Made by a program: the position numbers and the translations under genes. 64,000 nt of DNA from positions 62,001-126,000 of the forward strand of contig JAIUOE010000005.1 of assembly GCA_020161395.1 (NCBI GenBank), in the 5' to 3' direction. The notes under the pieces were generated by a model, which did not search any database, was not told the origin of the DNA, and saw only the letters and a list, made by a program, of their open reading frames with translations. Origin of the DNA: Bacteroidota bacterium (GTDB lineage Bacteria; Bacteroidota; Ignavibacteria; Ignavibacteriales; Ignavibacteriaceae). Of the stretch, positions 43,768 through 52,639 are shown piece after piece (positions within the stretch are counted from its first letter, which is position 1; each line of letters opens with the position of its first letter).

Positions 43768-45334
43768 TATTTAATGATTGTTGCAATTTTTGATTGGCTT
43801 TTAGAGGAAAAAGAAGACGAAACATGCTTCCTCTCCCATAAGTGCTGAAAAGTTCAATTTTACCTTTATGATCTTCCATAATGTGCTTTACAAGACTCAG
43901 CCCGAGACCTGCTCCTTTTGTGTTGTGAACGGGCCCGGTGTTCTCACGGTAAAATTTCTCAAAAATCTTTTTCTGGTGTTTTTCCTTGATTCCGATCCCT
44001 TGGTCTCTTACTTCAATAAAAACACCTGATTCTGAATATCCGGTGTGTAATTCAATATTTTTTTTGTCACGGCTGTATTTTGCCGCATTATCGATAAGGT
44101 TGATTACAGTTTCGGAAAGTGCTTCATAATCGGCAATTATAACGGGGATATCCTTCCCCTCGAAATAGCTGAATTTGAATCCGTTATGCTCAAGGTGAAA
44201 CTTGTAGGTCTCGTAAACTTTTGCACATACATCGTTCACATCTACATAATCGAAGTGGTATTTCCTCTTCCCGGCTTCAGTCTGTGAAAAATTCAGTAGC
44301 CTGTTTACAATTTTTGAAAGTCTTTGTGCTTCCTGGCTGATGATTTTGTAATATTCCTCCCGCCGGCTGTCACTCCGAACCCTCCCGAGCTCCAGGGTTT
44401 CAGAGAACATCGAAATCAAAGCCAAAGGCGTTCGAAGTTCATGAGATACATTTGAGACAAAATCACTTTTAAGCCTGACAAGCTCAAACGCTTTTTTAAT
44501 GTTTTTAAACACTACCCATACACCGACAATAATGACCAGGTTTAATATGAAAATCAGAGCATAGCTTCTCCACGCCCGCTCATATACCAGCTCATCGATT
44601 GTCTTTCCTTTGGGACTGATGCCAATATAATAGCCGGGTAGAAACCAAAGTTCTTTTCTGATGGTGAACTGAGATGCCAGAAGCGAGTCGGGACCGGCAA
44701 TAATCGAATCCCTGACACCGTTGATGACCGGGATGGTGAAATCGTTACCTGCAACCTGCTGAACCTTGTTTTTAAGAATGTCCCTTACAAAATTTTCAGG
44801 TTGAATCAGAATTCCATAGAGCAGATTACTGCCATTCAGGGTATCGGGTACAAAGTAAAGAGAAACCAAGGGTGTATCTAACGGGACATAGAACGGCTCA
44901 AGCTTCGAATATCCCTGTTTAAGGAATACCTTCAACCGGTCGAGCTTGGGCCTTCTGAGTTGAATTACGGAATCCACAAGACGATAGAGGGAGTCACTTC
45001 TCGAGGGTGGATAAATGTAATTTGAAGTGCCGGAAATGATGCTGATATATTTTACAGGCGGTTTGTCTTTAAGAAAATCGTTGAGTGTTACATTGACCTC
45101 ATCTGTCCTTCCGGAAGAAAGAGCATTTCGCAATTTAACTGCCCAACTTGTAAGTACATCCTCGGAATACTGGTTTATTGAGAATAGAACAGCTTCAAGC
45201 TGACTGTTGTATATCTGGAGTATCTGCTCCTCGTTCTGATTCAATTTTGTGAATTCATACGCCGAGTACATGATAGAAGGGAGCAGTATCGCAACAAACA
45301 AAATTATGGCGAACCGGTTTTCGGGTGTTCTCAT
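43733..45334 (-). CDS. Membrane sensor histidine kinase paired with PhoB-type regulator
   Basis: This 533-residue kinase has two membrane segments (about 8-26 and 257-276) flanking a periplasmic sensor of some 230 residues, plausibly a double-Cache-like fold. HisKA has His298 in NVSHELRTPLALIS. The HATPase has an N box around LIDNAAKYS, DQGIGI and GAGLGLSLV. Instead of a HAMP domain only a short linker joins the second helix to HisKA. It forms a two-component system with the overlapping regulator gene. The signal is unknown. Confidence 0.94.
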   Translation of the reverse strand: MRTPENRFAIILFVAILLPSIMYSAYEFTKLNQNEEQILQIYNSQLEAVLFSINQYSEDVLTSWAVKLRNALSSGRTDEVNVTLNDFLKDKPPVKYISIISGTSNYIYPPSRSDSLYRLVDSVIQLRRPKLDRLKVFLKQGYSKLEPFYVPLDTPLVSLYFVPDTLNGSNLLYGILIQPENFVRDILKNKVQQVAGNDFTIPVINGVRDSIIAGPDSLLASQFTIRKELWFLPGYYIGISPKGKTIDELVYERAWRSYALIFILNLVIIVGVWVVFKNIKKAFELVRLKSDFVSNVSHELRTPLALISMFSETLELGRVRSDSRREEYYKIISQEAQRLSKIVNRLLNFSQTEAGKRKYHFDYVDVNDVCAKVYETYKFHLEHNGFKFSYFEGKDIPVIIADYEALSETVINLIDNAAKYSRDKKNIELHTGYSESGVFIEVRDQGIGIKEKHQKKIFEKFYRENTGPVHNTKGAGLGLSLVKHIMEDHKGKIELFSTYGRGSMFRLLFPLKANQKLQQSLNNGIENDKDINS

Positions 45335-45491
45335 TTATCTCGGATACTCTGATATTACAAATTTTCTCTTCATACAACCACAAAAATAGAAATAATTGTC
45401 CATTGTAAGGAATTCTCTTGGATAATTGGTGCATTATTTTGGTAAAGTGATTTAGCATTAAAAAAATCCGTGAAATAATTCCCCATTTATC

Positions 45492-45521
45492 TTGGCCTTT
45501 TTCCCAAATTTGATTATTTTG
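45492..45521 (+). promoter_or_regulatory. Promoter of the Cys-rich PAS kinase gene
   Basis: TTGGCC (45492-45497) and TATTTTG (45515-45521) are 17 bases apart. This makes the TTG at 45492 a -35 box and not a start codon. The start point would be near 45527, about 43 bases before ATG 45570. Confidence 0.6.
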
Positions 45522-45569
45522 TACTTAATATCTTTTGCATTCCCCATCAAAAAGATTGGAAGTTTTCCG

Positions 45570-47576
45570 ATGGCCCAAAATGTTTCCAATACCGACAATT
45601 CTATTCCGGCAGACAGCGGGTTGGGAACAGATGAATCCGCATTTCCCTCAAAAAGTAAAGACTCTCGCACTGTGATGCAGACGGGCGACACAATCATTCA
45701 AAGTCTTGAATCTTCCGATCTCATATATGTAATGAAGACTGATGCAAATGGAAATTATACATATGTGAACGACTCATTTTGTCAGGCATTCGGACTCATA
45801 AGAGAAGAAATTCTGGGTACACCTTCTTTGATGACTTTGATTGAGGAAGACAGAGCAAAATGTATGGAATCAGTTATAAAATGCTGTACCAATCCGGGAG
45901 TCCCGTGTAAAGTAACCTTAAGAAAACCATACAAAAACAACAGATTTAATGCCACTGAATGGGAATTCACTGCATTTTCAGATGGAAAAGGTGGCGTTTC
46001 TGAAGTGGTGTGTATCGGTTTTTCAGTGTCGGATAAAGTTAAGGCGGAACGGGATACCGCAGTGATACTCGCAAACATCAGTGATGTAATTATCACAATG
46101 AACACTTCGGGTATAATCAAATATGTCTCCCCCAGCGTTACAAAACTCTACGGCTACTTCCCCGAAGAATTAACAGGGAGACACTTCAAATATTTCCTCG
46201 ACAGAAATGAAGTACCTGCCGTTCTGGAGAAACTCGGACAAATACTTTCAACCGGCATAAGTCAGAGCATGGAACACAGAATCAGGGCTAAGAACGGAGA
46301 ATTTTACTGGACCAACTCGAAAACTTCCCTTAATCCGGAAAACGGCGAATTTATCGTAATTACGAACGATATAACATATCGAATTGAACATGAAAACGAA
46401 TTGAAGGCTCAAAAAAACGAGTTGCAGGCGATCTACGACTGCTCACCCTCGATGATTTGCACTGTGGATGCCAATAGAAGGGTTCTCACAGGCAACAGGG
46501 CTTTCTGCGAAGCAACCGGTTGGCCCGACCAGTCACTTATTCTTTCGGACAAAGCATGTGGGGTTTTCGGTTGCATCAATGCCCTGGATGATCCGAGGGG
46601 CTGCGGTTTTGGAAAGAGATGCGGTGAATGCAGTCTGCGACTCGCACTGAAAAGGACGCTTGAGACAGGAGAAGGTTTGAGGGATATTGAACTGCAAACC
46701 ACTGTATTGCACGGAGGCGAAACCAAATCCGTCTCTCTTCTCGGCTCCACTTCAAGGATTTCCAGAGGAGAAGATTTTGTTGTTCTCCTTTCGCTGATCG
46801 ATATCAGTGAGTTAAAGGAACTGCAGACGGGACTCATCAAAGCAAAAGAGAGTGCTGAAGCTGCCAATAAACTTAAAGATGCCTTCATCGAAAACCTTTC
46901 ACATGAAATCAGAACACCTCTTAACGGGATTCTCGGTTTGACCAGCATCGTTCAGGAACTTGTGGAAAATTCGGACGATCAAGACTATGATTTTGTTTTC
47001 AAAGGCCTTGAAAAATCAACTAAAAGACTGATTAATACTGTCGATATGATTCTGAACTTCACCAGGCTTCAGCACGGGGATCAGGAAATCAGACCGACAC
47101 AATTTAAACTGACCAACATCCTGACAAATATCGAAAAGCAGTACAAACCTCTGGCATCTGCAAAAGGTTTGATCCTCAAGCTTAAATCCTCTACCGCCAA
47201 AGACACCATTCTTGCTGATGAAAACAGTGTCCTCGCCATCTTCGTGCACTTGCTCGATAATGCTGTAAAATTTACCCAATTCGGGAAGATAAGCATTGAA
47301 ATATTTGAAAATTCTTCCGATATCTGCGTTAAAATTGAGGATACAGGGGTTGGAATTTCTGAAACCTACCAAAAGCGGCTCTTCGAACCATACTCTCAGC
47401 AGGAATCCGGTCTCGACAGAGGTTACGAAGGACTCGGTTTGGGCCTCCCTATTGTAAAAAAACTCGTCGATTTAAACAATGCCACAATTTCAATCAAAAG
47501 CAGTGAAGGCATTGGAACCACCGTAATCGTCTCTTTCAAATCAACGAGAGTAACAAAGATTTCGCCCGATTATTGA
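45570..47576 (+). CDS. Soluble multi-PAS sensor histidine kinase with Cys-rich PAS
   Basis: ATG 45570 has GGAAG eight bases upstream and gives 668 residues. Three PAS domains lie at about 45-155, 160-275 and 285-415. The third carries a conserved cysteine cluster: Cys330, 335, 345, 351 and 354 in CGVFGCINALDDPRGCG and KRCGECSLR. This arrangement recurs in bacterial PAS kinases and suggests metal, heme or redox sensing. HisKA has His445 in NLSHEIRTPLNGIL. The HATPase has DTGVGI and GLGLGLPIV. No regulator is linked. A terminator follows. Confidence 0.9.
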   Translation: MAQNVSNTDNSIPADSGLGTDESAFPSKSKDSRTVMQTGDTIIQSLESSDLIYVMKTDANGNYTYVNDSFCQAFGLIREEILGTPSLMTLIEEDRAKCMESVIKCCTNPGVPCKVTLRKPYKNNRFNATEWEFTAFSDGKGGVSEVVCIGFSVSDKVKAERDTAVILANISDVIITMNTSGIIKYVSPSVTKLYGYFPEELTGRHFKYFLDRNEVPAVLEKLGQILSTGISQSMEHRIRAKNGEFYWTNSKTSLNPENGEFIVITNDITYRIEHENELKAQKNELQAIYDCSPSMICTVDANRRVLTGNRAFCEATGWPDQSLILSDKACGVFGCINALDDPRGCGFGKRCGECSLRLALKRTLETGEGLRDIELQTTVLHGGETKSVSLLGSTSRISRGEDFVVLLSLIDISELKELQTGLIKAKESAEAANKLKDAFIENLSHEIRTPLNGILGLTSIVQELVENSDDQDYDFVFKGLEKSTKRLINTVDMILNFTRLQHGDQEIRPTQFKLTNILTNIEKQYKPLASAKGLILKLKSSTAKDTILADENSVLAIFVHLLDNAVKFTQFGKISIEIFENSSDICVKIEDTGVGISETYQKRLFEPYSQQESGLDRGYEGLGLGLPIVKKLVDLNNATISIKSSEGIGTTVIVSFKSTRVTKISPDY

Positions 47577-47589
47577 GGGATTGAAGAAT

Positions 47590-47625
47590 AAAAAAAAGGT
47601 TGCCACTTTCGTGACAACCTTTTTC
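47590..47625. terminator. Bidirectional terminator
   Basis: GGTTGCCAC (47598-47606) pairs with GTGACAACC (47611-47619) with one mismatch, flanked by A8 and T5. It lies between the converging kinase and the secreted protein gene. Confidence 0.85.
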
Positions 47626-47648
47626 AATTTTTGTTTGAGATCGATTGG

Positions 47649-48398
47649 CTATTGTAACTGCCATGTGAAGTCGGGGAGTTCATCCTTGTATGACTTCAGG
47701 TTGATCTCTCCCTGCCAGTAGAAGTAGGTGTCTTCTCCGGAGGTGGGATCTTTTACATAATCTGTCTCTGCGTAAAGCTTTGTTGTACCCGAACCTACCT
47801 GCTGGAATTTGATATACTGACCCGGTTCAACTGATCCCATGAATACATCGTCAACATAGATGTGGATCTTGTAGGTCGAGTAGTTCTCTATCTGGAGTGT
47901 GCACTCTTTGGCTCCGGGACCTCTTAAGCTCTTGCCCGATTTCCCTTTTACTGCTGCAGCAAGTTTTGCAAGTTCTGTTGATTTTGCAGCATCGTTACCG
48001 AGGGTTTTTGCACCCCATGCATCTGAACATGCTATAAGAGCCTGGTAGTTGTTCTGATTCGTGGCTTTTGTGGTTGCTTCTTCAAGAAGTGCTTTTCCGG
48101 TTACGGAAGCTTTCTTTCCTGTGGCTGCTTCTTCCATGAAGAGGATCATGGCTGCTGAAACGAGGGCTTTTACATCGCCGTCTCTTCTGCCGTCACTGAT
48201 GATCTCTCCAAGTTTCGAGAGAGCACTGTTGGATGAACCGAATTCAGCTTTGAAATCGATCTTGTTTACATTGACAGTCTTGCCTGCTGCGTTGGTTTTG
48301 CTTTTTATAACTTCCGGTTTTTTCTGTGAGAAACCTGCAAAGTTGAGCAGAAAAAGTGCTGCCAGTGCGAACGCGAAAAATCTGGTGTTGATTTTCAT
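47649..48398 (-). CDS. Exported protein of an unrecognised family, longer paralogue
   Basis: This 249-residue protein has a signal peptide ending near FSQ (residues 23-25). Residues 45-130 form a helical region, GSSNSALSKLGEIISDGRRD, then ALVSAAMILFMEE and SVTGKALLEEAT. The C-terminal part from CTLQIENYSTYKIHIYVDD is a small beta domain that may bind a ligand or partner. The helical part is clearly shared with the gene at 48707-49126. I know no family for it. It is probably periplasmic. A terminator shared with the kinase lies past its end. Confidence 0.75.
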   Translation of the reverse strand: MKINTRFFAFALAALFLLNFAGFSQKKPEVIKSKTNAAGKTVNVNKIDFKAEFGSSNSALSKLGEIISDGRRDGDVKALVSAAMILFMEEAATGKKASVTGKALLEEATTKATNQNNYQALIACSDAWGAKTLGNDAAKSTELAKLAAAVKGKSGKSLRGPGAKECTLQIENYSTYKIHIYVDDVFMGSVEPGQYIKFQQVGSGTTKLYAETDYVKDPTSGEDTYFYWQGEINLKSYKDELPDFTWQLQ

Positions 48399-48706
48399 TG
48401 TGATACCTTTGTTGTTGGTGATTGATGATGATTGATTTTTAATAAAAATAAATTCAAAATTATTTCTGTCATTTACACTTCGATTGATATTTCATTGTTC
48501 CTGAAGTTTAACTGAAAATTGATGTCGTGTGATTCAGTTAACATCTTAAAAAAATGACGGAACTTTCTGATTTTGACCCTAAAAAAAATAATCAAATTGG
48601 AGAGGAACTTAAATTAATCTATTTATTGATTAATTCCAAACTGTTTTTCATAATTAATATAAATTAGAACGCACTTTAAGAGAGTAAAAGGTATTTCAGA
48701 ACCTTT
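48399..48706. other. AT-rich gap between secreted paralogues
   Basis: The 308-base region has no convincing gene. A perfect inverted repeat ATTAATC (48613-48619) / GATTAAT (48628-48634) could be an operator or promoter part. A terminator-like hairpin sits at the right edge and is listed separately. Confidence 0.4.
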
Positions 48707-48712
48707 TTACTC
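48682..48712 (-). terminator. Terminator-like hairpin covering a stop codon
   Basis: GAGTAAAAGGT (48682-48692) pairs with ACCTTTTTACTC (48701-48712) with one bulged base. The minus-strand stop TAA of the 139-residue gene lies inside the stem. Only a weak T run follows, so termination is likely but not certain. Confidence 0.5.
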
Positions 48713-49126
48713 GTCGTAAGTCAGTTCGGAAGCGTAATTTTGGTTATTTCCAAATCCGGGATCTTCCCAGAATGAGGCGACGAGCTTCAGGAGTTTTTTA
48801 TTTTTTGCTTTTAGCGCCAAGGTTGTAGCCTCCTGCAATACCGAGAGTCCGGTTATAGACGCTTCAACACCCGAGCATTTTTCTTCCATAAAAAGAATAA
48901 GTGCGGCACTAAGAAGTGTCTCCACACTTTTGTGTGATCTTCCCGATTCAAGAAGTTGTGCCACCTTTGCGAGTGCATTGTTGCTGCTTGCAAAAGTTGT
49001 GGAAAAATCTGTCTTAAATGGTGATTTAATGCCGGTCTGGTTCGGTTTTGATGCAAGAATTTCCTGAGCAAACGATGCCGAGGAGAGTATCAAACCGAAC
49101 CACAATAAAATGCCAAGCTTTCTCAT
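48707..49126 (-). CDS. Exported protein of an unrecognised family, short paralogue
   Basis: This 139-residue protein has a signal peptide (LGILLWFGLILSSASFA). The mature part matches the helical domain of the gene at 47649-48398: ASSNNALAKVAQLLESGRS, LLSAALILFMEE and SITGLSVLQEAT line up without gaps. It lacks the C-terminal beta domain of its neighbour, so it is either a truncated copy or the minimal form of the family. The same strand, the same order and the shared domain point to a tandem duplication. No function known. Confidence 0.75.
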   Translation of the reverse strand: MRKLGILLWFGLILSSASFAQEILASKPNQTGIKSPFKTDFSTTFASSNNALAKVAQLLESGRSHKSVETLLSAALILFMEEKCSGVEASITGLSVLQEATTLALKAKNKKLLKLVASFWEDPGFGNNQNYASELTYDE

Positions 49127-49175
49127 TGAATTCCTTTATTTTTTTAACATAAAGGTTATACGAATGAAGTGTAAA

Positions 49176-52100
49176 TCAGGTTCCGAAAAGTTTCTTTCGT
49201 TCAGTGGTAGAAACAAACCTCCCTTTTTCCCGTATCGTCTCAATGAGCTTCCGGTAGTGAAGTGAAGTCCTTAAAACGGAAACCGAACCAAGAACAATTA
49301 GCTGTTCCTGCGCTCTACTGAGTACAACATTCAGTTTTCTGTCAACTTCCACTTCATTTTCCACACTTTTGTTTTTGCCAAAGGAACCAAGTCTTTCGAG
49401 CTGGGAAGTGTTGGAGACGGAAGTTGAATAAATTATGATTTTGTTTTCAGACCCCTGAAATCTTTCCACTGTATCCACCGGGAGTCCGGTTATTCCCTTC
49501 ATTTCGAGTCTTTGGTTTATGGCTGCAATCTGAGCCCTCCAAGGGGTGATGATACCAATGTCCGGGAGTTCGTCTTTCGGAAGTCCCGAAATTTCCCTGA
49601 TCTTTCCCGCTATCATGCTGACAATCTCAGCCTCGGACTCATTCATTTTACCCGTTTTGGAATATTGGGTCTCAATAAATATCAATCTGTTCCCTGTTAG
49701 AATTTTCGAAAGAGCAGAATCGTCAGGGTTTGGATAAATGGAGTCGAGACTTTCTCTCCCGGAGAGTGCACATTGCAGATTCCCGTGATAATAATGGTTT
49801 ATCAGGTCCATTATTACTTCATGCATCCTGAATTGCTCTTTTAGTGTACCGTATGCATGCGTCCACCCCTTTGCCACAGCAGTGTAAAACATCCTCTCGA
49901 AGAGTGAAACTTTCATATCCCGGATACCCGCTCCGTTCAAGTCAGAATCAGTAATCAAGGTGTTTGCATCACCCTGAACCGTAACGGCAGGTAACTGATT
50001 TTGATCTCCAATCAGGATAAACCTCTGGAAATTGACGATAATACCGGCAAGTTGTGGCTCCAGCAACTGACTCGCCTCATCCACGATGAGAGTATCGAAC
50101 TTAAAGAACGAACTCAGATCCTTGCTGTTTCTTACAAATGACGCCACAGTGGAAGTAACAACCCGAATGCCTTTTATGTACTCCTCGAAACTCTCCAGAT
50201 TGTGCGTTTTCACCATGGTTTTAAGCGAACTTGTATCATCTTCGCTCGCACTGTTGAAAAGATAGTCTATACCTGCCTCTTTCAGTTTCTTGCAGACCTC
50301 CTTTATGGCTTTGTTTGTAAAGGCAAGAATTGTCACCGTTTCCTCCCCGTCTCCGGCAAGAATTGCCTTAATCATCGACATTAGTGCCATGGAAGTCTTT
50401 CCTGTCCCCGGAGGACCCTGAAGCAGGTAATAGTCTTTCGCTGAGAGAGCTTTTTTTACATTTTCTGCCTGACTTTGCTGCATCCCTGTCTCGTCGATTG
50501 ATGGCAGGTCCCCCGAGACCGGAGCCCGGAGACCGAGCAACAATTCCTTCTTTCTTGTATCAGCCTCAAGAAAGTTAAACATCATCCTGACCGTGCTGAT
50601 AATGCCGGAATCTTTGTAATCAGGTTCGATGGCAAAATATTTCCCTGAGTTGAAAACAGTTTTATCGAGCTGCTTGTTAAAAAGCTTAACTGCGACTTTC
50701 TCATTGGTCAGTTCAGCAATGGTTCCCTTTAAAATCTGACATTTTAAAGGTTCCAGCTCATATTCATCGTGGGGATAAAGGATAATAAGATCATTTTCCC
50801 TGAATTTTGATACTTTTTGAATTGTTCTGTCGAAAACAAACGAGTTCTTTTCCTTGTCATGGTGACTGAACTTTAACCCTCTTATAAGACTGAACTGAAA
50901 ATCCTCTTTAATTGCCGGTTGTTGTCTCCAAAGAGATGCAAAACTGGAATCGGTCTGCTCATTGTCATTAGAGGAAATTTTACTGTCAAACAGTTCATTA
51001 ATCATAAATGACACACAGACACGGTAATACTTTTGCTCAAGAGGTGAAGCAGCAGAAAAATTCTTTCGGAATTTTTCGATTTTAGCAGGTGCAAATTTGT
51101 TATTAGACGGGGGATCAAAATTCATAAGGCGGGCAAAAAGTCTGTCGTCGTTCTGCCTGAGCATATTCAAAACGAGGAAAATCTCATTTCTGCCCGTGAG
51201 ATATTCAATCGATTTCTGAGCCATTACGGGGACATTTCTGAAATGGTTGGTATTGGCTTTGGTATAAAAAATGGCACTGTCGCCAAGTCTGTCGAATCCG
51301 TATGTTGATTGCATAAGGAGATTATAAGCGGTTACCTGCATCTCCTCACTTTTCCAGACACCCGATGAACTTGCCAAACCCGATTTTAGCTCGATCACAT
51401 TCTTCCTTTTTGGATCAGTGTTCGAGGATTGAAGAATATCGAGTCGTCCTGTTATTCCAAAAAGTGCCGAATAAAATGTAGGTTCCGTTATAACTGTGTA
51501 CTCCCCTTCCGCACCCCGCAATTTCGGAAGTTCTGCTTTTATTCGAGGGAGATGAACAGTCATTACCTCTGTTTTAACTTTTGGAAGGTCATCTTTGAAA
51601 GTTGTGGCGGAAATCAGATTTTCATTTAGAAACCCGGTGTATGTCTCTTCAAAGTCCACATTGTCGTTGTAAAGATATTCATCAAGAAGATTATTTACGA
51701 GATTTCCTTTGAACATCGCCGAATTTGTTTCCTGTGGAAGGAGTTTTTCGATGATGTAAAGTGCAGGGCTCCTCTCTGCAGAATAAAACAGTGTCCCGAT
51801 ATCCTTCGCCTCAAGAAGGAAATCAGGCTCGAGAACTATCATGGTCCTCGTAAAATCGAGAGAGTACTGATCGGGTCTCTCTTTATTTTGAAGTATGTAG
51901 AAAAAATTCACCTGACTGTATTCAGGAATGAACTGCCCCCACTCGAACAGGTTTTTGGATGGTTTTGATTTATTATCTACATTTCTTTGATTTTCGTAGA
52001 TGATTACAGAGAAATCACCCATCTCTTCCGAGAAACAAAACAATAAAATGTAGTTTTTAGCGTCAGGTCCCTGTTTTTTCTTCACTACTTTTTTTATAGT

Positions 52101-52538
52101 TGCCTGAACAAATTCCACGATCTCTTTGTTTTGCAATCCTTTAAGTCGAAGCAACGGCAGTTTTTCATTCGAGTACAATAACTGGATTGATTCAGGAACG
52201 GGAGTATCCAAAAGGGCAGAAAATACGAGTGATACCGCCTTAATTGCGGCTAAGATCTGATCATCGGGACAGTTGTAAGGGTAGTTGTGTGATGCTTTGT
52301 TTGCAAGTTTTAAGAATCCAAAAAATTCATCTTCGTGTTTTTTGGCTTCAGGATTTTTGTCGAAAAGGTAGACAGCCATATGACTAAGCTGGGAGATACG
52401 GACACCGTGATCCTTTATCAAAGACCTGAGCGTCTCCTCTGAAATTATTCTTAAATTTCTCAGCTTTTCGTCGTTGGTCAATCCACTTGAATGGATTTCC
52501 TCAATTCGTTGAAATACAAATTCTCCCGATAGTGCCAT
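49176..52538 (-). CDS. Dna2/Cas4-like nuclease-superfamily 1 helicase fusion
   Basis: This 1120-residue protein has an N-terminal 300-residue region I cannot place. A PD-(D/E)xK nuclease follows, with Asp367 (GRLDIL), Glu383-x-Lys385 (VIELKSG) and Gln401-x3-Tyr405 (MQVTAY), the motif set of Cas4 and RecB nucleases. The SF1 helicase has Walker A GPPGTGKTS (Lys714), LIVDEASQL as Walker B, GDQNQLPAV and a C-terminal VERFQGSENKI. The layout is that of eukaryotic Dna2. It could process replication or repair intermediates, or foreign DNA. It is a single gene with no defence genes beside it. Confidence 0.87.
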   Translation of the reverse strand: MALSGEFVFQRIEEIHSSGLTNDEKLRNLRIISEETLRSLIKDHGVRISQLSHMAVYLFDKNPEAKKHEDEFFGFLKLANKASHNYPYNCPDDQILAAIKAVSLVFSALLDTPVPESIQLLYSNEKLPLLRLKGLQNKEIVEFVQATIKKVVKKKQGPDAKNYILLFCFSEEMGDFSVIIYENQRNVDNKSKPSKNLFEWGQFIPEYSQVNFFYILQNKERPDQYSLDFTRTMIVLEPDFLLEAKDIGTLFYSAERSPALYIIEKLLPQETNSAMFKGNLVNNLLDEYLYNDNVDFEETYTGFLNENLISATTFKDDLPKVKTEVMTVHLPRIKAELPKLRGAEGEYTVITEPTFYSALFGITGRLDILQSSNTDPKRKNVIELKSGLASSSGVWKSEEMQVTAYNLLMQSTYGFDRLGDSAIFYTKANTNHFRNVPVMAQKSIEYLTGRNEIFLVLNMLRQNDDRLFARLMNFDPPSNNKFAPAKIEKFRKNFSAASPLEQKYYRVCVSFMINELFDSKISSNDNEQTDSSFASLWRQQPAIKEDFQFSLIRGLKFSHHDKEKNSFVFDRTIQKVSKFRENDLIILYPHDEYELEPLKCQILKGTIAELTNEKVAVKLFNKQLDKTVFNSGKYFAIEPDYKDSGIISTVRMMFNFLEADTRKKELLLGLRAPVSGDLPSIDETGMQQSQAENVKKALSAKDYYLLQGPPGTGKTSMALMSMIKAILAGDGEETVTILAFTNKAIKEVCKKLKEAGIDYLFNSASEDDTSSLKTMVKTHNLESFEEYIKGIRVVTSTVASFVRNSKDLSSFFKFDTLIVDEASQLLEPQLAGIIVNFQRFILIGDQNQLPAVTVQGDANTLITDSDLNGAGIRDMKVSLFERMFYTAVAKGWTHAYGTLKEQFRMHEVIMDLINHYYHGNLQCALSGRESLDSIYPNPDDSALSKILTGNRLIFIETQYSKTGKMNESEAEIVSMIAGKIREISGLPKDELPDIGIITPWRAQIAAINQRLEMKGITGLPVDTVERFQGSENKIIIYSTSVSNTSQLERLGSFGKNKSVENEVEVDRKLNVVLSRAQEQLIVLGSVSVLRTSLHYRKLIETIREKGRFVSTTERKKLFGT

Positions 52539-52639
52539 ATGTTTACCTTCTTTATTAGAGAGGAAGAATCAAAACCTGGTTTTAGAAATCCATTCTTTTT
52601 TTGATTCTTCCCAAAACTGTTTCTTATTTTCAGTGGTTG

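Noticed and set aside
45492-45569. Extended start (TTG at 45492) for the Cys-rich PAS kinase
   Set aside because: The TTG forms the -35 box of a well-spaced promoter and the ATG at 45570 has a good ribosome site.
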